Part shown: positions 1 to 6,929 of the stretch, piece after piece | How positions within the stretch are numbered: position 1 is the stretch's first letter | How the letters are laid out: the number at the start of each line of letters is the position of its first letter | Source: Planctomycetota bacterium | GTDB taxonomy: Bacteria > Planctomycetota > Planctomycetia > Pirellulales > Pirellulaceae | Assembly (NCBI GenBank): GCA_029259935.1 | Contig: JAJDEH010000377.1 | Location: forward strand, 1 to 17,703 | Direction: 5' to 3' | DNA length: 17,703 nt | The notes under the pieces: model-generated | What the model was told of the DNA's origin: nothing | The model's database searches: none | Seen by the model: only the letters and a program-made list of their open reading frames with translations | Position numbers and translations under genes: made by a program

Positions 1-1592
1 ATGCGGCGACAAATTTCGATTCGCCCCGTCCCGTGGCGGCCGACTCGGGTTCGCCGGATTCGCTACGCATCAAACAAGCCACCCAGTTGAAAGCTGAGAT
101 CAAGGGCACCGCGCCGGCTCCGCAAAAGAGGACGACACAAAGCACGACACCGGGCGTAACCGGACCCAAACGCATCTCGGTCAATCGCCGCAATGACTTT
201 GCCATGCGCAAGAAACCGACGAACGAGCCGACGGCGGACTTGTTTCAAGGCGAGTCCCGCGTGCAACGCCTTGTGGACCTTCCGTTGAATTCTAATCGCG
301 GCGATGCACTGGCGTCTCGGCGCGATGATCCGCGGCAGGCGGCGAATCAATTCGACGGCATGCGGCAGTCGATCAGTCCCGCTAGTCCAGCAAAGATCGA
401 CTTGTCGCGGGGCGGAAGCGCGCCGGGTTCCAATTCGCAAGCGGTGTCTAGCACCAGCGGTTCGGCCGACGGGGGTAAGACTTTGCAGCGGGCCGGAGAT
501 GGCAAGCAACTGCCCAGCGTCTACAAGAATCGCGCGACCGGCAACCGGACGAAGGTCGCCGTGCGCAACGGAGGTGACGCCTCGACGGAGGAAGCGGTTC
601 GACAGGCGCTTCGCTGGCTGGCCGACCATCAATCCGACGACGGACATTGGGATGCTCTGCAACATGGCGGCGGCAGCGTGTCGACCGTGTTGGGACACGA
701 GCGGCAGGGAGCGGGGGCTCGTGCCGATACGGGCATGACGGCGCTGGCCCTGCTGGCTTTGATGGCCAACGGCAACACGCACCTGGAAGGAACCTATCGC
801 GAGAACGTTCAGCATGGCTTGGAATATTTAATGATGTCCCAAGGCATCGATGGCGGCTTGGCGGGCAACGCCAGTTTGTTTGCCACGATGTACTGCCATG
901 GCATGGCCTCGCTGGCGTTAAGCGAAGCTTTTGCCATCACGGGGGACGCCCGGCTGAAGCCTTATGTCATCCGAGCCGTGCATTACACCGTTCATTCGCA
1001 GCATCCCACCGGTGGCGGCTGGCGATATCGCCCTTGGAAACTGCAACCGGGTGATCACGGCGATACCAGCCTGTTTGGCTGGCAGGTCATGGCGTTGAAG
1101 AGCGCGGATCTGGGCGGCGTCGATATTCCGTCCCAAACCCGGACCGGAATGCTGAAGTTCCTGAAAAGCGTTTCCCGGGGCGAGCACGGTGGATTGGCGT
1201 GCTACCGTCCGGGCGAGCAAGTCACGCGCACGATGACCGCCGAGGCGTTGACCTGCCGTTTTTTCCTGGCCCTCGATAGCTCACCGGCGACCACCCAAGA
1301 AGCGGCCGATTTTGTCGTTCAAGAGCTGCCCGGCGACGGACAGCTCAATCTCTACTATTTGTATTACGCGACCTTGGCGATGTATCACGCCCAAGGTTCC
1401 CACTGGGATGCCTGGAACACCGCGCTAAAGCATCAACTTGTTTCTAGACAACGCGTCCGGGGCGTCGAAGCTGGCAGTTGGGACCCCGACACGGTTTGGG
1501 GCGGCTACGGCGGTCGCGTTTACAGTACGGCCATGGCAGCGCTCTGTTTGCAAGTTTATTATCGATATTTGCCCGTCATGGCTCGCAAGTAA
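1..1592 (+). CDS. Prenyltransferase/squalene-oxidase-repeat protein (5' end outside window)
   Basis: The reading frame is open from base 3, so the true start probably lies upstream. A GTG at 33 would give 519 aa; residue numbers here use it. Residues 1-180 are polar, Ser/Gly/Arg/Pro-rich and look disordered. From about 185 the protein shows repeats of the squalene-cyclase/prenyltransferase alpha-toroid: an AVRQALRWLADHQ helix followed by DGHW (188-206), GGGWRYRP (327-334), DTSLFGWQVMAL (344-355) and a terminal WGGYGGRVYSTAMAALCL block (489-506). I see no DxDD catalytic motif of squalene-hopene cyclase, so a structural or binding role is likelier than cyclisation. Such toroid proteins with long low-complexity N-termini are frequent in planctomycetes; their function is mostly unknown. 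A TM or signal segment, if present, would lie before the window. The family call is fairly firm, the role unknown. Confidence 0.8.
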   Translation, partial: AATNFDSPRPVAADSGSPDSLRIKQATQLKAEIKGTAPAPQKRTTQSTTPGVTGPKRISVNRRNDFAMRKKPTNEPTADLFQGESRVQRLVDLPLNSNRGDALASRRDDPRQAANQFDGMRQSISPASPAKIDLSRGGSAPGSNSQAVSSTSGSADGGKTLQRAGDGKQLPSVYKNRATGNRTKVAVRNGGDASTEEAVRQALRWLADHQSDDGHWDALQHGGGSVSTVLGHERQGAGARADTGMTALALLALMANGNTHLEGTYRENVQHGLEYLMMSQGIDGGLAGNASLFATMYCHGMASLALSEAFAITGDARLKPYVIRAVHYTVHSQHPTGGGWRYRPWKLQPGDHGDTSLFGWQVMALKSADLGGVDIPSQTRTGMLKFLKSVSRGEHGGLACYRPGEQVTRTMTAEALTCRFFLALDSSPATTQEAADFVVQELPGDGQLNLYYLYYATLAMYHAQGSHWDAWNTALKHQLVSRQRVRGVEAGSWDPDTVWGGYGGRVYSTAMAALCLQVYYRYLPVMARK

Positions 1593-1659
1593 CCACCCGC
1601 GAATCGTCGTAACCTCTTATCTCCAAATAAGTTTTTCGGGTCGCGTCATGCCCGGGCCT

Positions 1660-1687
1660 TTGACAAACCGCATACTTTAGATACAAT
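1660..1687 (+). promoter_or_regulatory. Sigma70-like promoter for the tatA genes
   Basis: A perfect TTGACA (-35, 1660-1665) is separated by 16 nt from TACAAT (-10, 1682-1687; five of six consensus bases). It lies in the gap after the toroid gene and points toward the first tatA. Transcription would begin near 1694, leaving a leader of about 140 nt. The prediction rests on the motif match alone. Confidence 0.5.
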
Positions 1688-1701
1688 TTGAAATGTTAAG
1701 G

Positions 1702-1730
1702 GCATTCGGTCTTACCAACCTATCGAATGC
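1702..1730. repeat. Inverted repeat in the tatA leader
   Basis: GCATTCGGT (1702-1710) pairs with ATCGAATGC (1722-1730), nine pairs with one G-T wobble, around an 11-nt loop. It begins about 8 nt after the predicted transcription start, so it could be an operator for a dimeric regulator or a 5' UTR hairpin. No T-tract follows, which argues against an intrinsic terminator for the upstream gene. The rest of the 1593-1834 gap shows nothing recognisable. Confidence 0.4.
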
Positions 1731-1834
1731 TTGTCGAGTCGGTTCTGGTGACGCCCCTCTGGGCACCAACCCGCTTTCGCCGCTCGTCCGTGTACCATTT
1801 TTTCACACCTCCATTCGGTACGAGAGGACTAGCA

Positions 1835-2026
1835 ATGTTTGGCTTAGGCTATTGGGAATTGTTGATCGTTTTGGCGATCCTGCTATTGTTATTTGGGCAT
1901 CGACTGCCAGGTATGATGCGTTCGATGGGACGCGGAGTCACCGAATTCAAAAAAGGTCTTCACGAAATCGAAGACGATGACACCGCCGGCATCGATAAAT
2001 CGGACAAGCCGATTGAGGAAAAATAA
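1835..2026 (+). CDS. tatA: TatA/E-family twin-arginine translocase subunit, copy 1
   Basis: This 63-aa protein has the complete TatA layout: a short N-terminus with Glu8 at the usual polar position, one TM helix (about 7-20), the F20-G21 hinge followed by xRLP, an amphipathic helix (MGRGVTEFKKGL, 31-42) and an acidic tail. TatA oligomerises in the cytoplasmic membrane and helps form the passage for folded proteins carrying twin-arginine signals, together with TatC. The frame is open further upstream, but ATG 1835 is chosen because family similarity begins there and a GAGAGGA ribosome site sits about 7 nt before it. It is the first of three tatA genes in tandem; no tatC is visible. The family is near certain. 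TatB is unlikely because the tail is short. Confidence 0.93.
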   Translation: MFGLGYWELLIVLAILLLLFGHRLPGMMRSMGRGVTEFKKGLHEIEDDDTAGIDKSDKPIEEK

Positions 2027-2037
2027 CCCTCGGTAAT

Positions 2038-2062
2038 CAGAATCGAGGCGATTTCGGTTCTG
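2038..2062 (+). other. Stem-loop between tatA copies 1 and 2
   Basis: CAGAATCGA (2038-2046) pairs with TCGGTTCTG (2054-2062), nine pairs with one wobble, around a 7-nt loop. It starts 12 nt after the tatA1 stop. No T-run follows, so it is more likely an mRNA-stabilising or processing element than a strong terminator. Confidence 0.35.
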
Positions 2063-2144
2063 AAATCTGCATCCCTTCTCCGCTAAGTCCGGCAGAGCGA
2101 TTTGGCGGAACCTACCCCATCACACCAGCCGCGAGAGGCAAATC

Positions 2145-2453
2145 ATGTTCGGATTTGGAATGTGGGAGATGGTCGTCATTGGAATGGTGGCCATCCTGTT
2201 GTTTGGCAAACGACTGCCGAATGTCGCCAAGTCGCTTGGCTCGAGCTATCGACAATTCAAACAAGGCTTGGCCGACATCCAATCGACGGTCGATTTTGAT
2301 TCGATGGACAGCAAGCCGCAAACGTCGTATGCATCCTCTTCAACGTCATCGTCATCATCCTACGATGACTACGACGACTATGATGAAGCGACCGCGCCAA
2401 AGTTTGAACCGCCGCCGAGCGAACCGAAAGTGGAATCCTCGGAGAGTGCTTGA
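2145..2453 (+). CDS. tatA: TatA/E-family twin-arginine translocase subunit, copy 2, with Ser/Asp/Tyr-rich tail
   Basis: The 102-aa protein opens like copy 1: MFGFGMWE with Glu8, a TM helix to about residue 20, F20-G21-KRLP and an amphipathic helix (VAKSLGSSYRQFKQGL, 27-42). The tail (about 50-102) is a low-complexity run of Ser, then Asp/Tyr repeats, then Pro/Glu, encoded by near-repetitive TCN and GAY/TAY triplets. ATG 2145 has a GAGAGG site about 7 nt upstream, nearly the same leader as copy 1. It is larger than the sibling copies and could be functionally closer to TatB, although the N-terminal sequence is TatA-like. A cytoplasmic membrane location is expected, with the tail in the cytosol. 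Confidence 0.92.
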   Translation: MFGFGMWEMVVIGMVAILLFGKRLPNVAKSLGSSYRQFKQGLADIQSTVDFDSMDSKPQTSYASSSTSSSSSYDDYDDYDEATAPKFEPPPSEPKVESSESA

Positions 2454-2469
2454 TCGGCGGACAGGCGAG

Positions 2470-2489
2470 CGGGGAGCGTTAGCTCCCCG
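2470..2489 (+). other. Stem-loop with GTTA loop after tatA copy 2
   Basis: CGGGGAGC (2470-2477) and GCTCCCCG (2482-2489) form a perfect 8-bp GC-rich stem with a GTTA loop, followed by GTTTT. This resembles an intrinsic terminator for tatA2 with a short T-tract. It overlaps by two bases the left arm of the larger inverted repeat that follows, so the two structures could compete. Confidence 0.5.
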
Positions 2490-2540
2490 GTTTTCAAGAA
2501 TGGGGGTTGGCCAAATTCTCAACCCCCATCTTAAAAACCG
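2488..2540. repeat. 53-nt near-perfect inverted repeat between tatA copies 2 and 3
   Basis: The left arm consists of CGGTTTT (2488-2494), AAG (2496-2498) and ATGGGGGTTG (2500-2509). It pairs with CAACCCCCAT (2520-2529), CTT (2530-2532) and AAAACCG (2534-2540). That is 20 pairs interrupted by one C-A mismatch and one bulged A, around a 10-nt loop. The symmetry, with T-rich and A-rich ends on each strand, suits a bidirectional terminator or a dispersed REP/MITE-like repeat. Only one copy is in this window. Confidence 0.55.
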
Positions 2541-2584
2541 CCCTAGCAAAAGCTATTGTCTCATTGTTGTAACGGTTCTGGAGT

Positions 2585-2625
2585 CGCCCTGCCGGGCGGA
2601 CGACCCGCGCTCGCCGTTGCGGGTC
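2585..2625 (+). other. Two adjacent stem-loops in the tatA copy 3 leader
   Basis: CGCCC (2585-2589) pairs with GGGCG (2594-2598) around a TGCC loop. Three bases later GACCCGC (2602-2608) pairs perfectly with GCGGGTC (2619-2625) around a 10-nt loop and is followed by the T-rich stretch 2626-2639. The second hairpin ends 33 nt before the tatA3 ATG, a position that fits an attenuator or leaky terminator. Confidence 0.4.
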
Positions 2626-2658
2626 TGTTCGTTCTTTCTATTCGCAGGGAGACGTGAG

Positions 2659-2811
2659 ATGTTTGGATTTCCAGGTCAGGTCGAGTTGATCGTCATCGCG
2701 GCCGTTTTCTTTCTTCTTTTCGGAAACCGCCTGCCCAGCGTGCTTAACAGCCTGGGGCAAGGCATTAAGCAGTTTCGCGATCAGGTGCGTCACACGCCGG
2801 ACGACGAATAA
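2659..2811 (+). CDS. tatA: Minimal TatA/E-family twin-arginine translocase subunit, copy 3
   Basis: Only 50 aa: MFGFPGQVE with Glu9, a TM helix (about 9-21), F21-G22-NRLP and a short amphipathic helix (SVLNSLGQGIKQFRDQV, 27-43), ending after a few acidic residues. This is about the shortest length that keeps both TatA helices, and it is comparable to or shorter than TatE proteins. The frame is open far upstream through the stem-loop spacer, but family similarity starts exactly at ATG 2659. AGGGAGA lies about 7 nt before that codon. The 205-nt spacer and its hairpins suggest that its expression differs from copies 1 and 2. It converges with the hydrolase gene on the other strand. Confidence 0.88.
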   Translation: MFGFPGQVELIVIAAVFFLLFGNRLPSVLNSLGQGIKQFRDQVRHTPDDE

Positions 2812-2843
2812 GCTGGCCCCGCGGTCTCGAGTGGGAACAGCCT

Positions 2844-2883
2844 GGCTGGGAGCGAGCGAAGCGTCTGTTGGTTCGCCCCAGCC
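2844..2883. terminator. Possible bidirectional terminator between tatA copy 3 and the hydrolase gene
   Basis: GGCTGGG (2844-2850) plus GCGAA (2856-2860) pairs with TTCGC plus CCCAGCC (2872-2883), twelve pairs with a 5-nt bulge on the left side. It sits between two converging genes, where a shared terminator is expected. No long T-tract is present on either side. Confidence 0.4.
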
Positions 2884-2920
2884 GCTTCTACTTCCTTCCA
2901 AGCACAAAATTGTAGGCGTC

Positions 2921-4255
2921 TCACTGTGGCATCTGCTCGTTGTCCGACGCAGGTCGTTCACCGATTTTTCCGTCGACTTTCTTGAGCCACTCGATTGCCG
3001 CCGGCACGCCTTCCTCAATCATTGAGAAGTAATGGTCACCCGTGGCAACCTTAACCAACGTGCAGTCCTTTCCGTGGGCTTGCATGCGCGCATGCGCGTC
3101 GATCGAACTTAGCACAGGCACATTGGAATCGTCTTCGGCGTGAAAAAGAAACACTGGGCAGTTGATCCGTGATTCATGTGTTTTGGGTGAAGACTGCACA
3201 GCGAATTCATGAAAGTCGTCAAACAGTATGCCCAACGTTCTTACTCCAACCGCCCCCAGACGCTCCGGCAAGTCATGACAGGGAGCATAGGCGATCGCAC
3301 CGGACAGCCTTGGCTCATGAGAGGCCAAAAGCAGGGACGCCGTGCCCGCCGAACTGTGTCCTGCTGAATAGACTCGGCCGGGGTCGACTTCAGGCACGCG
3401 TTGTAAGATGAACTCATACGCATTACGGCCATTGACGACGCCCGCTTGGGCCGATCTGAAGGCATTGTAAGCGCTGGTCATCGCGTCCGCGTCTTCGGCG
3501 TTGTCTTCGTCAAGTGGACCGTCCATGTCGTAAACGATGACGGCGAATCCGGCTTCCACATAAGGCAGGTGTTCGCCCAAGTCGTCCAAGTCGTATTCCA
3601 TCAAATCGCCCCAGCGGACACCATGAAACAGCGGCGTGCCCGCGCCGGTAATCAAAACACAAGGCAGCGAACGGGCCATGTGCTCGCCGCTAGGCAAGTA
3701 CAACTTGATCTCTGAATTGTGTCCCGGCGGCGAGCCAAAGCCGCCACCGTCGCCAACACGAATCTGATAGAGGTCGATTCCATCGGTCAAGGAAACAGCG
3801 CGGCCACGTTCCGGAAAGGACATAATCGCCACGCTCTTGACGTCAAACGGTTCGAGCGCGGTCGGCGGAATGGCGGGTTCACGCAGCAACATGAATACTC
3901 CACCACAGCAAGCCACGACGGGCAGGATGATCACCATGCCCACGATTCCCAACACAGTCCAGATCTTCTTCGATCCACCTCGCTTGGCCGGTTGGTGCCC
4001 AACTGCCGCGCCGGGCGACGAAAACTGTGGCATGGTGGGTTGCGCGGCGGGCTGACCGGGCGTGCCCTGCCAACTCTGGCCGCCGCCAAATCCTGGGGTA
4101 GCCTGTGGCGTGGGAGCGGGGTTTCCCCAAGGCGGCGTTGAGTTTGGGATTGTCAATGTCTGCTGACAATTCGGGCAACGTACCGTCTTACCGGCTAGCT
4201 GCGATTGGGCTTGCAGTTGTTTTCCACAACTCGTACAGGTCACGACCATCGACAT
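2921..4255 (-). CDS. Zinc ribbon - TM - alpha/beta hydrolase (prolyl-oligopeptidase/dienelactone-hydrolase-like)
   Basis: The 444-aa protein has three parts. A small zinc ribbon has Cys pairs at 7/10 and 27/30. A Pro/Gly/Gln-rich linker (about 38-95) leads to one TM helix (about 98-124, preceded by Lys/Arg, so the ribbon should be cytosolic). The rest is an alpha/beta hydrolase domain outside the membrane. The nucleophile elbow is GHSSAG (299-304, Ser301 likely), the acid is in the DD pair at 375-376 and the base is His408 in GDHYF. The frame continues 28 codons upstream, but ATG 4255 is preferred because the ribbon consensus starts there and GAGGGTGAG precedes it. The substrate is unknown; esterase or peptidase are both possible. 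Its last codons converge on the tatA3 gene. Confidence 0.85.
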   Translation of the reverse strand: MSMVVTCTSCGKQLQAQSQLAGKTVRCPNCQQTLTIPNSTPPWGNPAPTPQATPGFGGGQSWQGTPGQPAAQPTMPQFSSPGAAVGHQPAKRGGSKKIWTVLGIVGMVIILPVVACCGGVFMLLREPAIPPTALEPFDVKSVAIMSFPERGRAVSLTDGIDLYQIRVGDGGGFGSPPGHNSEIKLYLPSGEHMARSLPCVLITGAGTPLFHGVRWGDLMEYDLDDLGEHLPYVEAGFAVIVYDMDGPLDEDNAEDADAMTSAYNAFRSAQAGVVNGRNAYEFILQRVPEVDPGRVYSAGHSSAGTASLLLASHEPRLSGAIAYAPCHDLPERLGAVGVRTLGILFDDFHEFAVQSSPKTHESRINCPVFLFHAEDDSNVPVLSSIDAHARMQAHGKDCTLVKVATGDHYFSMIEEGVPAAIEWLKKVDGKIGERPASDNEQMPQ

Positions 4256-4576
4256 GAACTCACCCTCATGATCCTGGAGTGAAGATAATAAATGAGAGGA
4301 AATATGACCGGCGGATGATATTGTAGACAAACAGGCCACATCGGTGTTGGTGTACCGGTTGAAAGGCGAATCAAACAGATAATTCGATGTTTGACCGTCA
4401 TTCTTGCCGCAACTGTTGCAACTTTACGCTCCGGCTTCCCAACAAATGCAAACCGCTTGCGTGCGCGCCGAATGCAGGCAAAAATGTCTGATTGAAATTT
4501 GGCGGTTCGCCCGCCCTGCCTCTCACTGAATTCAATCTGCTCGGTTTGCGGGCGATCGCTATCCAAGGAGTACGAC
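4256..4576. other. Divergent intergenic region, no gene seen
   Basis: This 321-nt gap separates the minus-strand hydrolase from the plus-strand isomerase and must hold promoters for both. On the minus strand TTGTCT, then 17 nt, then TCATAT is a weak promoter-like match. No confident element was found for the plus strand apart from AAGGAG (4565-4570), the ribosome site of the isomerase. No strong hairpin was found. Confidence 0.4.
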
Positions 4577-5581
4577 ATGGCTCGACTTGTTACGTTGTTC
4601 ACCGGCCAATGGGCCGATTTGTCGATCACCGACATGGCCCGGATGACCAAGGAATTTGGTTACGATGGCATTGAGCTGGCATGCTGGGGAGATCATTTTG
4701 AAGTCGATCAAGCCTTGGCGGACGACGGCTATTGCGCGCGAAAACGTGAGTTGCTGGAACAGCATGGCTTGCAGTGCGAAGCGATCAGCGCCCACCTGGT
4801 GGGCCAAGCCGTGTTGGATAACATCGACGAACGCCACCAGGCGATTTTGCCCGACTATGTTTGGGGTGACGGCGATCCGGCGGGCGTCAATCAGCGGGCG
4901 ATTGAGGAACTAAAGAACACCGCTCGCGCCGCGCAAAAGTTTGGCATCGAGGTGGTGAATGGCTTTACGGGTTCCAGCATCTGGCATCTAAACTATTCGT
5001 TTCCGCCGGTGCCGGGCAGCATGATCGACGCCGGTTTCGATCTGCTGGCCGAGCGGTTCAATCCGATCCTGGACGTGTTTGGCGAATGCGGAGTCAAGTT
5101 CGCGTTGGAAGTGCATCCCACGGAAATCGCCTTCGACATTTATTCGGCACAGCGAGCTTTGGAAGCTCTCGATCACCGCGAAGAATTCGGCTTTAACTTC
5201 GACCCCAGCCATTTGCATTGGCAGGGGGTCGATCCGGTGGAGTTCATTCGCGCATTTCCCGACCGCATTTACCACGTTCACATGAAGGACGCGATCGTCA
5301 CACTGAACGGCAAAACCGGCATCTTGGCCAGCCATTTGAATTTTGGCGACGCGCGACGCGGTTGGGATTTCCGTAGTCTGGGACACGGCGGTGTGAATTT
5401 TGAAGAGATCATCCGGGCGCTCAATGTGATCGACTATCAAGGACCGCTGTCGGTCGAATGGGAAGATTCAGGAATGGATCGCGAGTTCGGTGCCCGTGAG
5501 GCGGCCGCTTTCGTCAAGAAGACCGACTTCACGGCCAGCAAGCGTGCCTTTGACTCGGCGTTCGAAGAAGGCCAAGCCTAG
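4577..5581 (+). CDS. Sugar phosphate isomerase/epimerase-like TIM-barrel protein
   Basis: A 334-aa member of the xylose-isomerase-like/AP-endonuclease-2 superfamily. Expected barrel landmarks appear in order: [13 protein letters not shown] (28-40), then the metal-ligand candidates Glu178 in LEVHP, Asp209 in FNFDPSH, His233/His235 in YHVHMKD and Glu294 in SVEWED. These usually hold one or two divalent metals that drive aldose-ketose or epimerisation chemistry. ATG 4577 is well supported by AAGGAG ending 6 nt upstream. A Gfo/Idh/MocA oxidoreductase begins 38 nt downstream on the same strand, a common pairing in sugar or inositol-type catabolism, so the two probably form an operon. The real substrate cannot be read from sequence. 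It carries no export signal, unlike its partner. Confidence 0.9.
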   Translation: MARLVTLFTGQWADLSITDMARMTKEFGYDGIELACWGDHFEVDQALADDGYCARKRELLEQHGLQCEAISAHLVGQAVLDNIDERHQAILPDYVWGDGDPAGVNQRAIEELKNTARAAQKFGIEVVNGFTGSSIWHLNYSFPPVPGSMIDAGFDLLAERFNPILDVFGECGVKFALEVHPTEIAFDIYSAQRALEALDHREEFGFNFDPSHLHWQGVDPVEFIRAFPDRIYHVHMKDAIVTLNGKTGILASHLNFGDARRGWDFRSLGHGGVNFEEIIRALNVIDYQGPLSVEWEDSGMDREFGAREAAAFVKKTDFTASKRAFDSAFEEGQA

Positions 5582-5619
5582 AACTTGGTCAAGCTTGAAA
5601 ACAATTGTGAGATAGAAAT

Positions 5620-6909
5620 ATGAGCGAACAAAGACTGAATCGACGAAGATTCGTTAAGTCCATGGCGGCGGCATCGATTGCCGGTCCGGCGATCGTATCG
5701 TTGGCGCGGGCCGGAGAAACGGCCGCCAACGACCGCATCAACCTGGCCGTTATTGGCAACGGCATGATGGGACGCGGCCACTTGAACAACTTTTTGGGTT
5801 ACGACGACGTGCAGGTCGTGGCCATTTGCGATGTCGTTCGCGAGCGACTGGAACACGGCCTGAAGACGGTCGAAGACCGCTACGCCAAGAAGAAAGAACG
5901 AGCCAGCTACAAGGGCTGCGACGGCTACAAAGACTTTCGCGATGTGCTGGCACGCAAAGATATAGACGCCGTGTTGATCGCCACTCCCGATCACTGGCAT
6001 GCCACTCAGGCGGCCATGGCGGCCGCCGCCAAGAAGGACATCTACTGCGAGAAACCGCTTACGCAGAACATCGTCGAAGGGCGGCAGTTGGTCGAGGCGA
6101 TTCGCCGTAACCAGGTGATTTTTCAAACCGGCAGTCAACAGCGCAGCGAATTCGGCGGCAAGTTTCGGACCGCCGTCGAGATGATTTGGAATGGTCGCAT
6201 CGGCAAGGTTAAGACGATTCGCATTGGCGTCGGCGGACCAGCGGTGGCTTGCGATCTACCGGAAGAACCGGTACCCGACGGCACGGACTGGAACATGTGG
6301 CAGGGTCCCGCGCCCGTGCGGGGCTTCAATGAGATTCTTTGCCCGCAAGGCATTCACAGGCACTTTCCCGCCTTTCGCAAGTATCGCGAATATGCGGGCG
6401 GGGCGCTGGCTGACATGGGCGCGCATCACTTCGACATCGCTCAATGGGCGTTGGGCATGGACAAGAGTGGCCCCGTCAAAATTGAACCGCCCGACGGCGA
6501 TACCACATCGGGTTTGAAATTCACCTATGCCAATGGCGTGGAAATGTATCACGGCGGCCCCAGTGATTGCATGTTTGAAGGCGAACTCGGCACCATCTTC
6601 GTCGGGAGGCGGGAATTGCGCAGCGATCCCGAGGGGTTGATCACGGAAACACTTGGTGAAGATGCGCGACGCGTCTATCCTTCCACTAATCATCGGCGCA
6701 ACTGGATCGAGTGCATCAAGAGCCGCAAGTTGCCGATTTGCGATGTCGAAACCGGCCATCGCACGTCAACTATTTGCCAACTTGGCAACATCGGATACTG
6801 GCTGCGCCGGCCGCTGAAGTGGGATCCGGAAAAGGAGACGTTCGACGATCCGGAGGCGAACGCTCTTCGCCATCGCGAGCCGCGCGCACCGTGGGTGATT
6901 GCCAGTTAA
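5620..6909 (+). CDS. Gfo/Idh/MocA-family NAD(P)-dependent oxidoreductase with Tat signal
   Basis: The 429-aa protein begins with a twin-arginine signal: RRRFVK (8-13), a hydrophobic stretch (about 15-28) and a likely cleavage after ARA (29-31). The Rossmann part follows, with GNGMMG (46-51) as the dinucleotide loop, ATPDHWH (121-127) and the family hallmark CEKPL (143-147). The C-terminal substrate domain contains GGALADMGAHHFDIAQW (260-276), with His269/His270 likely near the active site. Such enzymes oxidise or reduce sugars and polyols, and some act as glycosidases through transient oxidation. Tat export implies folding with tightly bound cofactor in the cytoplasm, as known for glucose-fructose oxidoreductase of Zymomonas. 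It follows the isomerase by 38 nt. The start is fixed by the signal sequence; the ribosome site is weak. Confidence 0.92.
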   Translation: MSEQRLNRRRFVKSMAAASIAGPAIVSLARAGETAANDRINLAVIGNGMMGRGHLNNFLGYDDVQVVAICDVVRERLEHGLKTVEDRYAKKKERASYKGCDGYKDFRDVLARKDIDAVLIATPDHWHATQAAMAAAAKKDIYCEKPLTQNIVEGRQLVEAIRRNQVIFQTGSQQRSEFGGKFRTAVEMIWNGRIGKVKTIRIGVGGPAVACDLPEEPVPDGTDWNMWQGPAPVRGFNEILCPQGIHRHFPAFRKYREYAGGALADMGAHHFDIAQWALGMDKSGPVKIEPPDGDTTSGLKFTYANGVEMYHGGPSDCMFEGELGTIFVGRRELRSDPEGLITETLGEDARRVYPSTNHRRNWIECIKSRKLPICDVETGHRTSTICQLGNIGYWLRRPLKWDPEKETFDDPEANALRHREPRAPWVIAS

Positions 6910-6929
6910 TCGCGTCGCGGGGCGAGATG

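Noticed and set aside
63..815. 250-aa minus-strand open frame
   Set aside because: Antisense to the toroid protein, Arg-rich composition typical of a shadow frame in GC-rich coding DNA.
1593..1660. Terminator for the toroid gene
   Set aside because: Only weak, widely spaced pairings (ACCCG/CGGGT) are present, with no T-tract after a stem.
2155..2658. Long upstream extension of the tatA3 frame giving a 218-aa protein
   Set aside because: The extension overlaps tatA2 and the stem-loop spacer, is Arg/Ser-rich and has no similarity to TatA; the family start is ATG 2659.
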